Notes under the pieces: model-generated
What the model was told of the DNA's origin: nothing
The model's input: only the letters and a program-made list of their open reading frames with translations
Databases searched by the model: none
Shown: positions 48,298 through 58,140 of the stretch, piece by piece
Position numbering within the stretch: position 1 is the stretch's first letter
Layout of the letters: every line of letters begins with the position of its first letter
Made by a program: the position numbers and the translations under genes
Source: Choanephora cucurbitarum
Lineage: Eukaryota > Mucoromycota > Mucoromycetes > Mucorales > Choanephoraceae
Length of the DNA stretch: 64,000 bases
Direction of reading: 5' to 3'
Assembly (NCBI GenBank): GCA_025331435.1
Contig: JAIWNI010000036.1
Coordinates: forward strand, 124,001 to 188,000

Positions 48298-48960
48298 TCA
48301 ATTTTGTAAGGAAGGTAAAGGGTATATATATTTATTTACAGTGAAAAGAAAAGGAAGATGGAAAATGGAAAAGGCTACTTTTGCTTTTTCCGCAACAGGG
48401 TATTTAAACGATGACCTCAACCATTCGAGAGGCACAGGGAAACCGAGACAGAGAGGATCAGGAAAAGGCTCGCCAAGCATAGTCATTCTTATGATTTCTT
48501 GCATGTATAGAACTATATCTTTCATTTGATTCATATAGTTCATTGCATTTGGGAGCCGTGCTAAATCATCAATGCAGCGTGTGCTCTGAAAGCATGCAAG
48601 TTGCACAAAGTCATAATTGCCGCTGCTTTTGATGATCGTCTTGAATGTCTTGGTAAAGGTACCATCATTGATAATGCCACAGACTACTGGCGACGGGATT
48701 CTTTGCAAAATAAGTCTGTTGAGCATTATTTTTAGCAGATTTGCCAGCTTAGCTTCATCGCCCACTAGCCGTGTTATTTTAGCTTGTGGCTTCTTCACTT
48801 TGGCGATCAGAAAATCGGACTTCTGGTCAGAGAATACAGCCTTCAATATATAATCAGGTTGTAAGGACAACTAAGTGCAGTTTGATGAGCGTCTTTGTCT
48901 TTTTGCTGTTGTTGCTCTTGTTGATGTTGTAATCGAGAGAAGGTTCAACTGGCATGCCCT
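48298..48960 (-). pseudogene. fragment of the PD-(D/E)XK-like lineage-specific family
   Basis: An open minus-strand exon (stop at 48298) reads LQPDYILKAVFSDQKSDFLIAKVKK, then VVCGIINDGTFTKTFKTI and YDFVQLACF. This aligns by position with KPDFVLRFAFNTRQFDVFVVEVKN and CGLLVEGDLCQVYRLDL of the gene at 59117-61135. The Glu of the ExK motif is Ala here (AKVK). Immediately upstream an exon-like MPVEPSLDYNINKSNNSKK with a CACTTAG acceptor can be read, but nothing matching the N-terminal 300 residues of the full-length relative was found before 49900, so the copy looks truncated. Confidence 0.6.
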
Positions 48961-49915
48961 TTAGATACCCTCTGGTAATGGAAAAGCAGAACGTAAGTTA
49001 AAGATTTCACCAACAACATCTACAGTAGCAGCAACATAAAAATAGCCTACTTATAGGGCTTTATACGCCAAGTGAGCACAAAAAAGACATCATGACTATA
49101 CAGAGAACGAAGAGCGTGTATAAGCAAAAAAGACTATATATGAAAGAAGACATGTCAGACAAGTCGTGATACAACAGTAAAGATGTTAAGTGAGGATTTA
49201 GATAACTTTGGATTATGTTTGAAAATCAATCTAAAGAGGTATTTACCAGCTGATCATATCGAAATGTGACGGTTTGTATGGCATTAGTCGAAGAGCCTGT
49301 AGCTGATAGTAGGTGGCTGGAAAACCAAAAGGATTGGATCGAGCTTATAAAAGAGATCCTGGACTTGCTAAAGATGTCATTTACAGGTAGAGTTATAGAT
49401 AAGGATAAGGATAAGCAACAACTACGGAATGAGAAGGTATATCCACAAGGACATGAGTATAGATGAGAAGCTATGTTTTCATTCAATCACTAGCAAGAAA
49501 AGAACCAAAGTGTCGGTAGATATGCATCTCTTTTATTTAATATGAAGCTTACCTTTTGCTGTGCATTTCAAATAAGAAAGAAGAAAAGGAAAAAAATGAG
49601 AGAATGAGAAAAAATAACCAGTATTTAGCATGTTATGAGTAGTGATGGGAAGAAAGATTAGTTCATCAATGAAGGAACAACAAAGAATGACGTAATAGAG
49701 AGGTTGTAAAAAGATTTTGCACTTTTTCCTTTTTAAAAATGCGAGACATACACACTTGACGTTACACAAAACTTCTTTCATCTTTTACAAATTGGGTTTA
49801 AATTATACACATCGCAAATTCAAATATTCTAATACCGAAGCTGTTAAAAGCTCTGTTTTTGAGCTGACTTTCTATCTGACTTGCGGAATTCAATTGTAGC
49901 GAATGAGAGCCTTAC
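48961..49915. other. intergenic
   Basis: A plus-strand frame at 49266-49466 and its antisense shadow have no recognisable domain. No other feature was supported. Confidence 0.35.
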
Positions 49916-50007
49916 AAATTTCAAAGTCATGAAAATGTGAAACAGCTTTTTCTTGCAGAAATTGTTGCAAGAAAAAGCTGTTTCACATTTTCATGACTTT
50001 GAAATTT
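49916..50007. repeat. perfect 42-bp inverted repeat hairpin
   Basis: Arms 49916-49957 (AAATTTCAAAGTCATGAAAA...) and 49966-50007 are exact reverse complements around an 8-nt loop (GAAATTGT). It lies 35 bp upstream of the LINE's 5' boundary, outside the proposed target-site duplication. No ORF is inside. Confidence 0.9.
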
Positions 50008-50045
50008 AAGGTTTAACCTGCCATATAAGTCAAAAAACATGTCAC

Positions 50046-51002
50046 ATGGCTTCTTCCGCTATTCATCACAAAGGGGCGTTTCAAACCCCGAATAACTACA
50101 AAACAAACAAAAAGTCTTGGGTCGATGCAGTAACCGCAGGCAGAAAACGTACCTCGATCACTACATGTGGCTCATCAAACACTCAGCCTTCTGTTGAGAC
50201 TGGGCACCTCTCAGTTAGCGCAGTAAACGACGTCTACAAACGTGTTGCAAGACCTTTTTTGAAAGGCACCTTTCCAAACTCGCTTCTTATTGACATCACA
50301 GATGTCACGAACAAACAAGATTTCATTAGTGAACTGCGTGAGGTGTGTATGGGCAGCGAACACCTCTGGGCTATTTCCCCCACCCTCCGTCGCGAATACT
50401 CTCGTTGGAATGCTGAGATTGCAGTCTCCCCCTCCTACTTTGTCAGATTCCAGAAGGATGGCTTTGAATTGAAAACTCAGGGCAAATTTTCAGCCTTTCC
50501 CTCTCTCTCTCCATCCGCCGAAATCTTGAAGGTTTCCCTGTCAGGCCTTCCTATGCAATATGGTCGCGGCAAAGGTGGCTTAGCTCAGCTTCGTCTTGAC
50601 ATGATTTCGAATCTGAAAGTTTTTGGAAATATTTTTGATTTTGGGTTGGATTTTAGCGCCGCAGGCGTCTATACGGGAAATGGCTATGTAGTCATTGAGT
50701 GCTTTGAGAAAAACACTGCTACATCATCTCCTTCTCTGTCACACTTAGTTGATTGGTCCTACCAGCCAATCGATTTCAATAACACTGATTCAGTTACTCT
50801 TCTTGAGAAGTTTGATCGTGTGCAGGTTAGAGCTACTTGGGCCTCTATGGCTCCTTATTGTCGCTATTGTCATGGTTCTGACCATGCTTTGGCTGATTGT
50901 AAATTGAGACGAGATGCGACCATTTGTTACTCATGTCATAAATCAGGTCACATTTCTAGAGTTTGTCCCCGAAAAAACAATGGAGCAGGAGAAGAAGCGT
51001 AA
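50046..51002 (+). CDS. LINE ORF1, gag-like with two CCHC zinc knuckles
   Basis: The frame encodes 318 residues. The N-terminal end has KKSWVDAVTAGRKR. The central region resembles the RNA-binding gag domain of fungal LINEs. Two CX2CX4HX4C knuckles lie at the C-terminus (CRYCHGSDHALADC and CYSCHKSGHISRVC). It stops at 51002, yet the reading continues in two other frames with Ser/Pro-rich text, suggesting a frameshift or nonsense change in this copy. ORF1 proteins coat the LINE RNA. The start is the first ATG of the element. Confidence 0.78.
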   Translation: MASSAIHHKGAFQTPNNYKTNKKSWVDAVTAGRKRTSITTCGSSNTQPSVETGHLSVSAVNDVYKRVARPFLKGTFPNSLLIDITDVTNKQDFISELREVCMGSEHLWAISPTLRREYSRWNAEIAVSPSYFVRFQKDGFELKTQGKFSAFPSLSPSAEILKVSLSGLPMQYGRGKGGLAQLRLDMISNLKVFGNIFDFGLDFSAAGVYTGNGYVVIECFEKNTATSSPSLSHLVDWSYQPIDFNNTDSVTLLEKFDRVQVRATWASMAPYCRYCHGSDHALADCKLRRDATICYSCHKSGHISRVCPRKNNGAGEEA

Positions 51003-51164
51003 AACTGCCGTTCATCAGCCTACAGCACCTCCTCTCCTACCAATGAGTCTAACGTAGTAGTTGTTGAGGCTCCCTCAGATGCCAAGCGCTCTTTAGCCAC
51101 CTCTCCTTCCTCCTCTTCATCAGAAGTAGTTAGTCTTCCTGCTTCTTTGAATGCTCATTGTTGT

Positions 51165-51725
51165 GAACATTTAGAATCTATATACTGATTACGAAATAAA
51201 TGATACACTGTATCATTAATACATGCTATATCTAGATATAAAGTCTAGAATAGAAATAGAGTAACTGTAATGGATCAATGTCTACTTCATCTATCTATCC
51301 TTTAGAGATCGATTCTAATATGATGCTGACTTGAGAGACAAATTGGATCATATATCAAATAGACCAATTAGCTCTTGAGACTCAGGCCTTATCGATGTGG
51401 ATAACTATTGATATCAGCTGCACCGAATCAGAATTGAGGTGACAATGAAAATGACAAGATGGTGCTAAAGATTTTATTAAATTAATTTCTGCCTATCTTA
51501 CCATCTCAGATCAGCTACGACCTGAGAGCTGAGTAGACTGAATATCTGAGACATGGTCAATGATATACTGTTCCGTATCCTCGATATTAAAATAGATTCC
51601 CTGATCATCTCTAGATGAAAGAATTAGTTCATCCGACCTGAAAGATATAAATACCTAGATAATCCATAGCTATAAACGACATCTGATTTTTCTTTAATAA
51701 ACTATACAAGTTCTAAAGGATTTCT
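51165..51725. other. AT-rich noncoding segment interrupting LINE ORF1
   Basis: About 560 bp without an open frame separates the first ORF1 part from a downstream frame that again has LINE-like codon use and a CCHC motif. Base composition and codon character change abruptly near 51165 and 51725, so it may be an insertion of a small noncoding element. Terminal repeats were not found. Confidence 0.4.
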
Positions 51726-52052
51726 TTGTTCCACTCTTACATTCACAACACTCATCCTACTTCTCCCCTGGCTACCCGTCATTTGCAACGCATTCAGGAA
51801 CGCCAGGCTTCTCCCGACTTTTCCTTACCAGATAGTCTTTTAGACTCTCAATCTAATGCAGTGTGTCGCCATTGTGGTTTGGAAGGTCACAGTCGCACCA
51901 ATAGCCGCTATTGTCTTAAGAATCCTAAGCTTCTGGCTGAGGCTGTGTTGACACCCGAGCCATCCTCTCTCGAGACCGTAGACTCCGATGTCGTTATGGA
52001 GGATGATCTCCCTCTTACTCTGTTGTATTCACATGTCTATTACAGCGTATAA
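51726..52052 (+). pseudogene. detached ORF1 fragment with a third zinc knuckle
   Basis: The open stretch of 108 residues (HLQRIQERQASPDFSLPDSL, then CRHCGLEGHSRTNSRYC as CX2CX4HX7C, and an acidic end DSDVVMEDDLP) is LINE-like and lies between ORF1 and ORF2 in the same orientation. It probably was the C-terminal part of ORF1 before disruption. No convincing independent start codon context is visible. Confidence 0.5.
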
Positions 52053-52636
52053 CTAGATAGTCTTGATCTAATACATACTGCTTATAGTCATATTCCTTAC
52101 AACTTGACAGTCGGTACTTAAACTGCATCTATAACTGACTTCAGATAAATCACGCGTAGCTTCAATCTTCATTGTTATGTCGATATTTTAGTATATGACA
52201 CGTGCAATAGCTTTATTCAGGCAGAAAGTGCACTTAGACATAGCTGTGGCTCAGTACTTGACTTATAGTCTATTGAGTTGACTTAATATGAGATTGATTT
52301 ATTCATACAACGCTTGTCGCTCTTAAGACTCTTGATCCACTTTACAGTCTGTCATTGGCTCAAGATGGATCAGAGTTAGCATAGTAACTTCACTGTAATT
52401 CATCCAGCCCATCTCCTATTAATTAGACACACACGTTTGATAATAAAGAACTGGCTCTCTCTCTTTTTTCGCTCTTCCAGGATTATATAGATTCTGGTTG
52501 TACTTTTCTTGCTCATATAGATTTTAGTTTATTGTATTTTCGTGTCTGATACAACATACTCAATTGAATACTGATAGTGTATTAGTGGCGGACGCAGAGA
52601 CTTCCATGCCCGCCCCACCCACTCTTCAATAATTTA
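52053..52636. other. noncoding segment before LINE ORF2
   Basis: AT-rich sequence without open frames, similar in character to 51165-51725 although no extended shared word was found. It is either the degenerate ORF1-ORF2 spacer or a second insertion. Confidence 0.4.
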
Positions 52637-55600
52637 ATGAGTTTAGAAACCTCATCCAGTCCATTCAGTTCAACCTCTACTATTCCTTCATCCTCTATTC
52701 GTCCTTCCTTTTCCATCAAAATGAGATCTCTGAATTGTCGAAGCATTACTAAAACAGCCAATCCCCAAACCCGCTCTTCATTTATTCGCCATCTTCGCTC
52801 CCTCTCGTTCACCCTTCTCACACTCCAAGAAACTCACGCTGATAATCCTCTTCTACAAGACTCACTTCACAACCAATTTCAGGCTAGCGATAGCATTTGG
52901 TCCGCTCACTGCGGTCTTGTCTGTTTCTCCCCTGATATAGTGTTGTCTAATGCATTCATCAGTCGTTGTGGTCGCTTGATTAATACTACCGTTGTTCATC
53001 GCAATCACTTATTCGCTCCTTTTACCCTAACTGTTGTTTACTTTCCTGCCTCTGGTTCTGAAAGATCCGTCTTCCTTCGGTCAGATTCTTTGAAACCATT
53101 TTTCCCTCCTACGCCACATCGTCATGCCATCCTCGGCGATTTCAATTATACATATGCTAATCACTTCCATGGCTCTCCCAGACAAGCCCCTTCGAGTTGG
53201 CTGGAATACGTTGATCGCTTCTTTGTTGACTCAATTACTGCACCAGGTTATTTAGCTGCTCCGACTTTTGAGAATCATATTGGTCGATCTTGCATTGATT
53301 ATTGCTTGATCACCAAGGATATGCTTTCTTCTGTTAATTTCTCTTCCAGTCAAGTCAATTCTCTTCCACTTCAGTGGACAGATCACCGCCTGCTGTCCTT
53401 TGTATTTCGTTTGCTTCCTGACTCTCGTGATTCTTCTTCTGCCTCAGCAGTAGGAAGGGGATTCTGGAAGGCGCACCCACGCATTGCAACGGACATTGCT
53501 TTTCAAACCAAACTTGCGTTCCATCTTTCCAAAACTGTTCTCGCACTTGACTCCTCACTTCCAGCTTGGCTCAAATGGGAAAAGCTGAAGTCTGTCACTG
53601 CTCAAACAGCCAGGGCCCACTCTCGTCGTCAAGCGTATTCGCTTACCCGAGCGGAGTCTTTGTTACAGCGCAAGTGTGCTAAGATTGAGTCCAGCATCAT
53701 GAGCAATCCTTCTTTACACCGTTCTTTGCCTCCACAATTGCAAATGGTCCAGGACCAGCTCTCGTCGTTACAACAATACCACGTTGAGACTTTGTCTCTT
53801 AAAGCAGGTATTCGCTGGAGAGAAAAAAGGGAACTTTCCGCCGGGTACTTGAAGCGTACAGCTTCGGCTCGCTTGGCCAAAACCTCCGTTCCTCCCCTGT
53901 TCCACCCTTCTCTTAACCGAATATGCACCTCGAAAGATGAAATGCTTGACGCAGCCTTTGTTTTTTATGATAAGCTGTACACGCCTGATCCCATTGACCT
54001 CAGTGCTGTCGACTCTCTTTTGGAGGCTAACCCTCAGTCTAGCATTCTTCCAGCTGATGAATCGTCTCTTCTTACTGAGCGTATTTCCTTTGACGACATC
54101 TTGGATGCTTTTTCTTGTTGCCCTCGACAAAGTAGTCCTGGTTTAGACGGCTTGCCTTACGCAGTTGTTAAGTTGATCGTTCTTCATCCAGATTGCAGAG
54201 ATATTGTAGTCCAAGTGTATAACGATGCACTCCTGCGCGGGATTTTCCCTCCTTCCTGGTTGTCCACTTCTGTCTGTCTGCTGCCAAAAAAGGGCGACTT
54301 ATCCGACTTGCGCAATTGGCGCCCTATCTCCTTGATCAACACAGATGCCAAAGTCTTCACCAGAATTGTAAACTCTCGTTTTCTGTTGGTAACCGACCGC
54401 ATGATCACTCCATACCAATCTGGTTTTGTTCGTGGTTGCTTTATCGCAGATAATGGGTTGTTGATGAAGCTTCTAATGGAACATGCACGTGCCTCTAATT
54501 CCCCTGCCATTGCTCTGCTCTTGGATCAAGAAAAAGCATACGATCGGGTCCACCCCTTGTACTTGCAACTTGTTCTTGAGCGTTTTGGATTCCCCTTGTC
54601 CACAGTTCGAAGAATCACCTCTTTGTTCTTCTCTACCCAATTGTCCCTCAATGTCAACGGATTTTTGTCTACACCGGTCCTGCAACGTCGCGGATTGCGA
54701 CAGGGCGATCATCTCTCTCCCATTTTATTTAATCTTGCATTTGAGCCTCTTTTGCGGTCCATCCTCTGTCAAGCTTCCTTGTCCGGTATTTCCGTTCCTG
54801 GGCCCCTTACGCCAGCTCCCTGCTTGGAAGCGGGCCCAGTGAAATTACTGGCCTATGCTGATGACATTGCATGCTTTCTCCAAGATACCACGGAGCTACA
54901 ACATCTATTGGACCTACTGTCCTTGTACTCCAGAGCGTCTAATGCTTCAGTGAATTACCACAAAACTCAGGCCCTCTCTTTGTCGGGTTCTCGACGTGGC
55001 TTTTCTCATCACTGGTCCTCTGCCCTCTTGCAACATAACATAGTTCAATGGCATGACTCCTCATCGATTGCACCTGTCACTTATTTGGGCTACCCCCTTT
55101 TTACCAACATCTCGCAGAGAGATTATTTTCTTTCCAACTTGTTAGACAAAATCCGTGCGGTCTGTAACATTCACGTTGGCCGATTCTTGTCAGTTCGTGG
55201 GCGTGTCACTGTGCTTAACTCTTTGATCCTATCCAAGCTTTGGCATGTCCTTCGTGTGGTTTCTGTACCACTCTCCTTCTTTGAGACCCTTCGTTCAATT
55301 GTTTCGGCCTTTGTCTCTCATCGGATATTCCCGAGGATCAGTTTCTCCACCGTGTGCCTTCCTCGGTCACAAGGAGGCCTTGGATTGCTTCACCCTCATC
55401 ACCAACAAGGTGCTCTTCAGCTGAGATGGCTTGTTCCTCCCATGTCTGACTTCCGTGTGAACCTCCCTTCTTCCTCCTTCTCCATTGATCCAGATTCTTC
55501 TGCTGCATCCTCCGTGGTACTGCCTAGGGTGTTTAACTACCTCTTTCACCGCTCACCTGCTCTCCCAGACTTTCGGTTGCTCTTCTTGTTTCCGGATCTA

Positions 55601-56677
55601 CGTACGCGGTCACTGAAGGACTTCAACGGCTGTCTCTCGTTGATCTTTCGTGCCATAGACCTCCTACCACACTCCTTTCCGTCTGCTGTTGCTTCCGCCG
55701 CCACCTGCCTTTCCCTGCCTGTTTCCTCTGTGGTTACTCCTTCGACCTTGCACAACGTCCCTCGCCGGATTCGCTCCATTCCTCTGTCCTGTCTCTACCA
55801 ACTTCATCCGGAGAACTCTTTCTGTCTTCGGCCAATTGCTAGGCGTCAGGACTTGAGACGATATCCCACTATCTGTAAGAGATTTCATCGTCTGATCAGT
55901 AATGATACTGTCAAATTCCTCGAGTTTTTCGTCAAAGCGTTTATACCACCACAGTTTGCAAGATTGGGTCGAATGGCCTTCGCGCCAGTTTCTGATCATC
56001 AATCCTTTGACTTGGCACCTTTCTTTTCCGAGCTTCTTCTGGATTTGTCATCCCATCTCTCTCTGCTTACCCGGAAACGGTTTCGCGCGCTATGCTACCC
56101 TCAACCAACAACTCCCCTCCTCTCTCTTCCTACCTTGCCAGCTCGCCAATGGGCCCTCTTCTGGACATTCCCTTTGTCGCAGGCTTGTCGTACAGTATGG
56201 TTTCGTATTCTCCACAAAAAGGTTCCTACTCGACAAACCATGCACCATTGGCTTCCCGTGCCCTTTCCCTCTTCGACTTGTTCTCTCTGCCAGCATGAAG
56301 TTGAAACCTTCGAACATTTCCTCTTCACATGCCCTCTGAAACTGTCGTTATGGCAGCTAGTATGGAATACCTTCTTTGTTGGTCGTGTTGATCTAGCTAC
56401 AGATGCCCTGCCATTACGTCAGTCAGTTCTGTCATTCTCCTTTCCGCCCCTTCTTCCGTCGTTCTCGACTTCTACTCCCTCCGTCATTATAGGTTCCACC
56501 CTTCTTTGCCTTTGGCGCGCTCACTGGAAATTCATCTTTGATGATGTTCCTCTCACAACTCCTACAGCTTTTAGTACTCTACTTTCGAGTATACAGCAAC
56601 AAACTCAGGAATCGCTCCTTCAAAGGGGCATCCCTCATCGCCCACTCCCATTCTTCGAAGTGGACAGTCTGCTTTAA
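52637..56677 (+). CDS. LINE ORF2: APE endonuclease and reverse transcriptase
   Basis: An uninterrupted frame encodes 1346 residues. Endonuclease landmarks in order are LNCRSI, LQETHAD, LGDFNYTYA, SCIDYCLIT and TDHRLLSF, giving the Asn, Glu, Asp/Asn and Asp-His residues of APE-type enzymes. Reverse transcriptase motifs are LLPKKGDLSDLRNWRPISL, PYQSGFVRGC, LLLDQEKAYDRV (motif A Asp), LRQGDHLSPILFNLAFE (motif B), LLAYADDIACFL (motif C YADD) and VTYLGYPLF. A C-terminal zinc ribbon CSLCQHEVETFEHFLFTC follows. All catalytic residues seem present, so it could encode an active target-primed reverse transcription enzyme. Met at 52637 or 52722 may be the start, the second lying nearer the first endonuclease strand. 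Confidence 0.93.
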   Translation: MSLETSSSPFSSTSTIPSSSIRPSFSIKMRSLNCRSITKTANPQTRSSFIRHLRSLSFTLLTLQETHADNPLLQDSLHNQFQASDSIWSAHCGLVCFSPDIVLSNAFISRCGRLINTTVVHRNHLFAPFTLTVVYFPASGSERSVFLRSDSLKPFFPPTPHRHAILGDFNYTYANHFHGSPRQAPSSWLEYVDRFFVDSITAPGYLAAPTFENHIGRSCIDYCLITKDMLSSVNFSSSQVNSLPLQWTDHRLLSFVFRLLPDSRDSSSASAVGRGFWKAHPRIATDIAFQTKLAFHLSKTVLALDSSLPAWLKWEKLKSVTAQTARAHSRRQAYSLTRAESLLQRKCAKIESSIMSNPSLHRSLPPQLQMVQDQLSSLQQYHVETLSLKAGIRWREKRELSAGYLKRTASARLAKTSVPPLFHPSLNRICTSKDEMLDAAFVFYDKLYTPDPIDLSAVDSLLEANPQSSILPADESSLLTERISFDDILDAFSCCPRQSSPGLDGLPYAVVKLIVLHPDCRDIVVQVYNDALLRGIFPPSWLSTSVCLLPKKGDLSDLRNWRPISLINTDAKVFTRIVNSRFLLVTDRMITPYQSGFVRGCFIADNGLLMKLLMEHARASNSPAIALLLDQEKAYDRVHPLYLQLVLERFGFPLSTVRRITSLFFSTQLSLNVNGFLSTPVLQRRGLRQGDHLSPILFNLAFEPLLRSILCQASLSGISVPGPLTPAPCLEAGPVKLLAYADDIACFLQDTTELQHLLDLLSLYSRASNASVNYHKTQALSLSGSRRGFSHHWSSALLQHNIVQWHDSSSIAPVTYLGYPLFTNISQRDYFLSNLLDKIRAVCNIHVGRFLSVRGRVTVLNSLILSKLWHVLRVVSVPLSFFETLRSIVSAFVSHRIFPRISFSTVCLPRSQGGLGLLHPHHQQGALQLRWLVPPMSDFRVNLPSSSFSIDPDSSAASSVVLPRVFNYLFHRSPALPDFRLLFLFPDLRTRSLKDFNGCLSLIFRAIDLLPHSFPSAVASAATCLSLPVSSVVTPSTLHNVPRRIRSIPLSCLYQLHPENSFCLRPIARRQDLRRYPTICKRFHRLISNDTVKFLEFFVKAFIPPQFARLGRMAFAPVSDHQSFDLAPFFSELLLDLSSHLSLLTRKRFRALCYPQPTTPLLSLPTLPARQWALFWTFPLSQACRTVWFRILHKKVPTRQTMHHWLPVPFPSSTCSLCQHEVETFEHFLFTCPLKLSLWQLVWNTFFVGRVDLATDALPLRQSVLSFSFPPLLPSFSTSTPSVIIGSTLLCLWRAHWKFIFDDVPLTTPTAFSTLLSSIQQQTQESLLQRGIPHRPLPFFEVDSLL

Positions 56678-56711
56678 TTTTTCTTTTATTATTTTTCCTT
56701 TTTCTACTGTA

Positions 56712-56752
56712 CAGTGGGGTTGCAAAAAATAAGATAAAAATTTAAATTTCCG
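56712..56752 (+). repeat. Tc1/mariner left terminal inverted repeat
   Basis: Forty-one bases beginning CAGTGGGG and ending AAATTTCCG, identical as reverse complement to 58000-58040. Confidence 0.96.
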
Positions 56753-56813
56753 TCTCAAATATGTTGGCAATGCATGGAATGATTGATCCCCTTTATCTCT
56801 TTTTTATATCAAA

Positions 56814-57839
56814 ATGGCTCAAAGAACCCACTTAACTGATGCAGAAAAACGTCTTATTGTCAAACTAAGCCAAAATGGTATGAAAGCTAAGCAAATTTCA
56901 ACAGCTGCAGGTGTAAAATTGGCCAGCGTATACACACTCTTGAGAAGGCAAAAATTGCAAGGTACAACAGATCGTGCTAAAGGATCTGGAAGACCTAGAA
57001 AACTCACTCCCAGAGTTTTAAGAATTCTTAAGCGGGTCATTGTGCTCAACAGGAGAGCAACTTTGGCCGAATTGACGTCCTCTTTGCCTGTCAAGGTTCA
57101 CAGGGACACCGTTCGTCGTGCATTGCGCAGAATGTGTTATAGAAGCCGAGTAGCACAGAAGAAGCCATTCCTAAATGCCTTCCACCGAAGAAGAAGACTC
57201 GACTTTGCAAAAAAATACAAGCACTGGACAGTGGAAGACTGGAAGAAGGTGATTTGGACGGATGAAAGTTCGTTCGAAAACGGCAAAAATTCTGCGAAGG
57301 TGATGGTTTGGCGCCTACCGTTTGAAAAGTACTTCGAAGAATGTCTAGCACCTAGTTTCAAGAGTGGTAGGACCAGCTTGATGGTTTGGGGTGCCATCAG
57401 GTATGGTCGTAAATCCCGACTCCACTTCTGCAGCGATATTGAACGCAAAGGAGAAGGCTTTGTATCGTCTATATACAATGGCCCTCTCCTTGAATTCTAT
57501 GGACGGGAGCGAAATCTGATACTAATGGAAGATGGGGCTCCTGTTAATAGATGCAGATCTGCAAAAGATTGGAAGTTGGAGAAGGGATTGAAGGTGCTAG
57601 ACTGGCCTGCACAGTCGCCAGATTTAAACCCGATCGAAAATCTTTGGATGATCATGAAGCGACGAGTGCAGGCCTACCGAAGCAGACACGGGCGCTTCCC
57701 CAACGCAGAAGCTCACCGGGCATGCTTGCAAGAAGTATGGGACAGTTTCAGGCCAAAAGATTGGAGTAATCTCATTGCAAGCATGCCCAAAAGACTGAGA
57801 TATGTCCTTGCCCACAGAGGTGGGGCAACAAGATATTAG
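56814..57839 (+). CDS. Tc1/mariner transposase (DD34E)
   Basis: The frame encodes 341 residues. The N-terminal paired-like helix-turn-helix region (TDAEKRLIVKLSQNGMKAKQ and the arginine-rich GSGRPRKL AT-hook-like spacer) would bind the terminal repeats. The DDE catalytic core has WTDESSF (first Asp), LMEDGAPVN (second Asp) and SPDLNPIENLW (Glu). Counting residues between the second Asp and the Glu gives 34, the Tc1-type spacing. It cuts and pastes its element at TA sites in the nucleus. No stop or frameshift is present and length is normal for Tc1 proteins. Confidence 0.95.
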   Translation: MAQRTHLTDAEKRLIVKLSQNGMKAKQISTAAGVKLASVYTLLRRQKLQGTTDRAKGSGRPRKLTPRVLRILKRVIVLNRRATLAELTSSLPVKVHRDTVRRALRRMCYRSRVAQKKPFLNAFHRRRRLDFAKKYKHWTVEDWKKVIWTDESSFENGKNSAKVMVWRLPFEKYFEECLAPSFKSGRTSLMVWGAIRYGRKSRLHFCSDIERKGEGFVSSIYNGPLLEFYGRERNLILMEDGAPVNRCRSAKDWKLEKGLKVLDWPAQSPDLNPIENLWMIMKRRVQAYRSRHGRFPNAEAHRACLQEVWDSFRPKDWSNLIASMPKRLRYVLAHRGGATRY

Positions 57840-57999
57840 CTGGCTACTAGCTCACCTATTTGTATTATTTCAAAGCAATAAAAAGTTTAAAACAAGTCCA
57901 GACAATTTCTAATGACTTTTCGAGCATTTTAGGACATTTAGTAATAGTTTAATGGTGTTTAGTAGGTCAAGATCAATGATGATAATAATATGAATTTTG

Positions 58000-58040
58000 C
58001 GGAAATTTAAATTTTTATCTTATTTTTTGCAACCCCACTG
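58000..58040 (-). repeat. Tc1/mariner right terminal inverted repeat
   Basis: Exact reverse complement of 56712-56752, followed by the TA target dinucleotide. Confidence 0.96.
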
Positions 58041-58120
58041 TACATAGCATAACATAACAAAAAAAACACAAAACCCTTAACCAAAACATTTTAAAATCAC
58101 AAAAACCCAAAAACATAGTT

Positions 58121-58140
58121 GTGACTTGCCATGCAAGCAC
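58121..58140 (+). other. LINE 3'-tail stem-loop
   Basis: GTGACTTGCCATGCAAGCAC can fold with CTTGC pairing GCAAG and outer GTG pairing CAC. It lies between AACCCAAAAACA and TTAATAAA. The dead LINE has a hairpin of different sequence at the same place (32116-32135). Such tails are recognised by the reverse transcriptase in several LINE families. Confidence 0.6.

Larger units (their letters stand above)
56712..58040 (+). mobile_element. intact Tc1/mariner element with perfect 41-bp TIRs
   Basis: The left repeat 56712-56752 starts CAGTGGGGTTGCAAAAAATA and the right repeat 58000-58040 is its exact reverse complement over 41 bp. TA dinucleotides flank both ends (56710-56711, 58041-58042). The element is 1329 bp, carries one full transposase gene and sits in the LINE 3' UTR between the ORF2 stop and the LINE tail hairpin. 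Identical repeats and an open frame imply recent transposition. Confidence 0.96.

Noticed and set aside
53355..56770. Minus-strand frames of 60-120 codons under LINE ORF2
   Set aside because: Shadows of the intact ORF2 coding strand.
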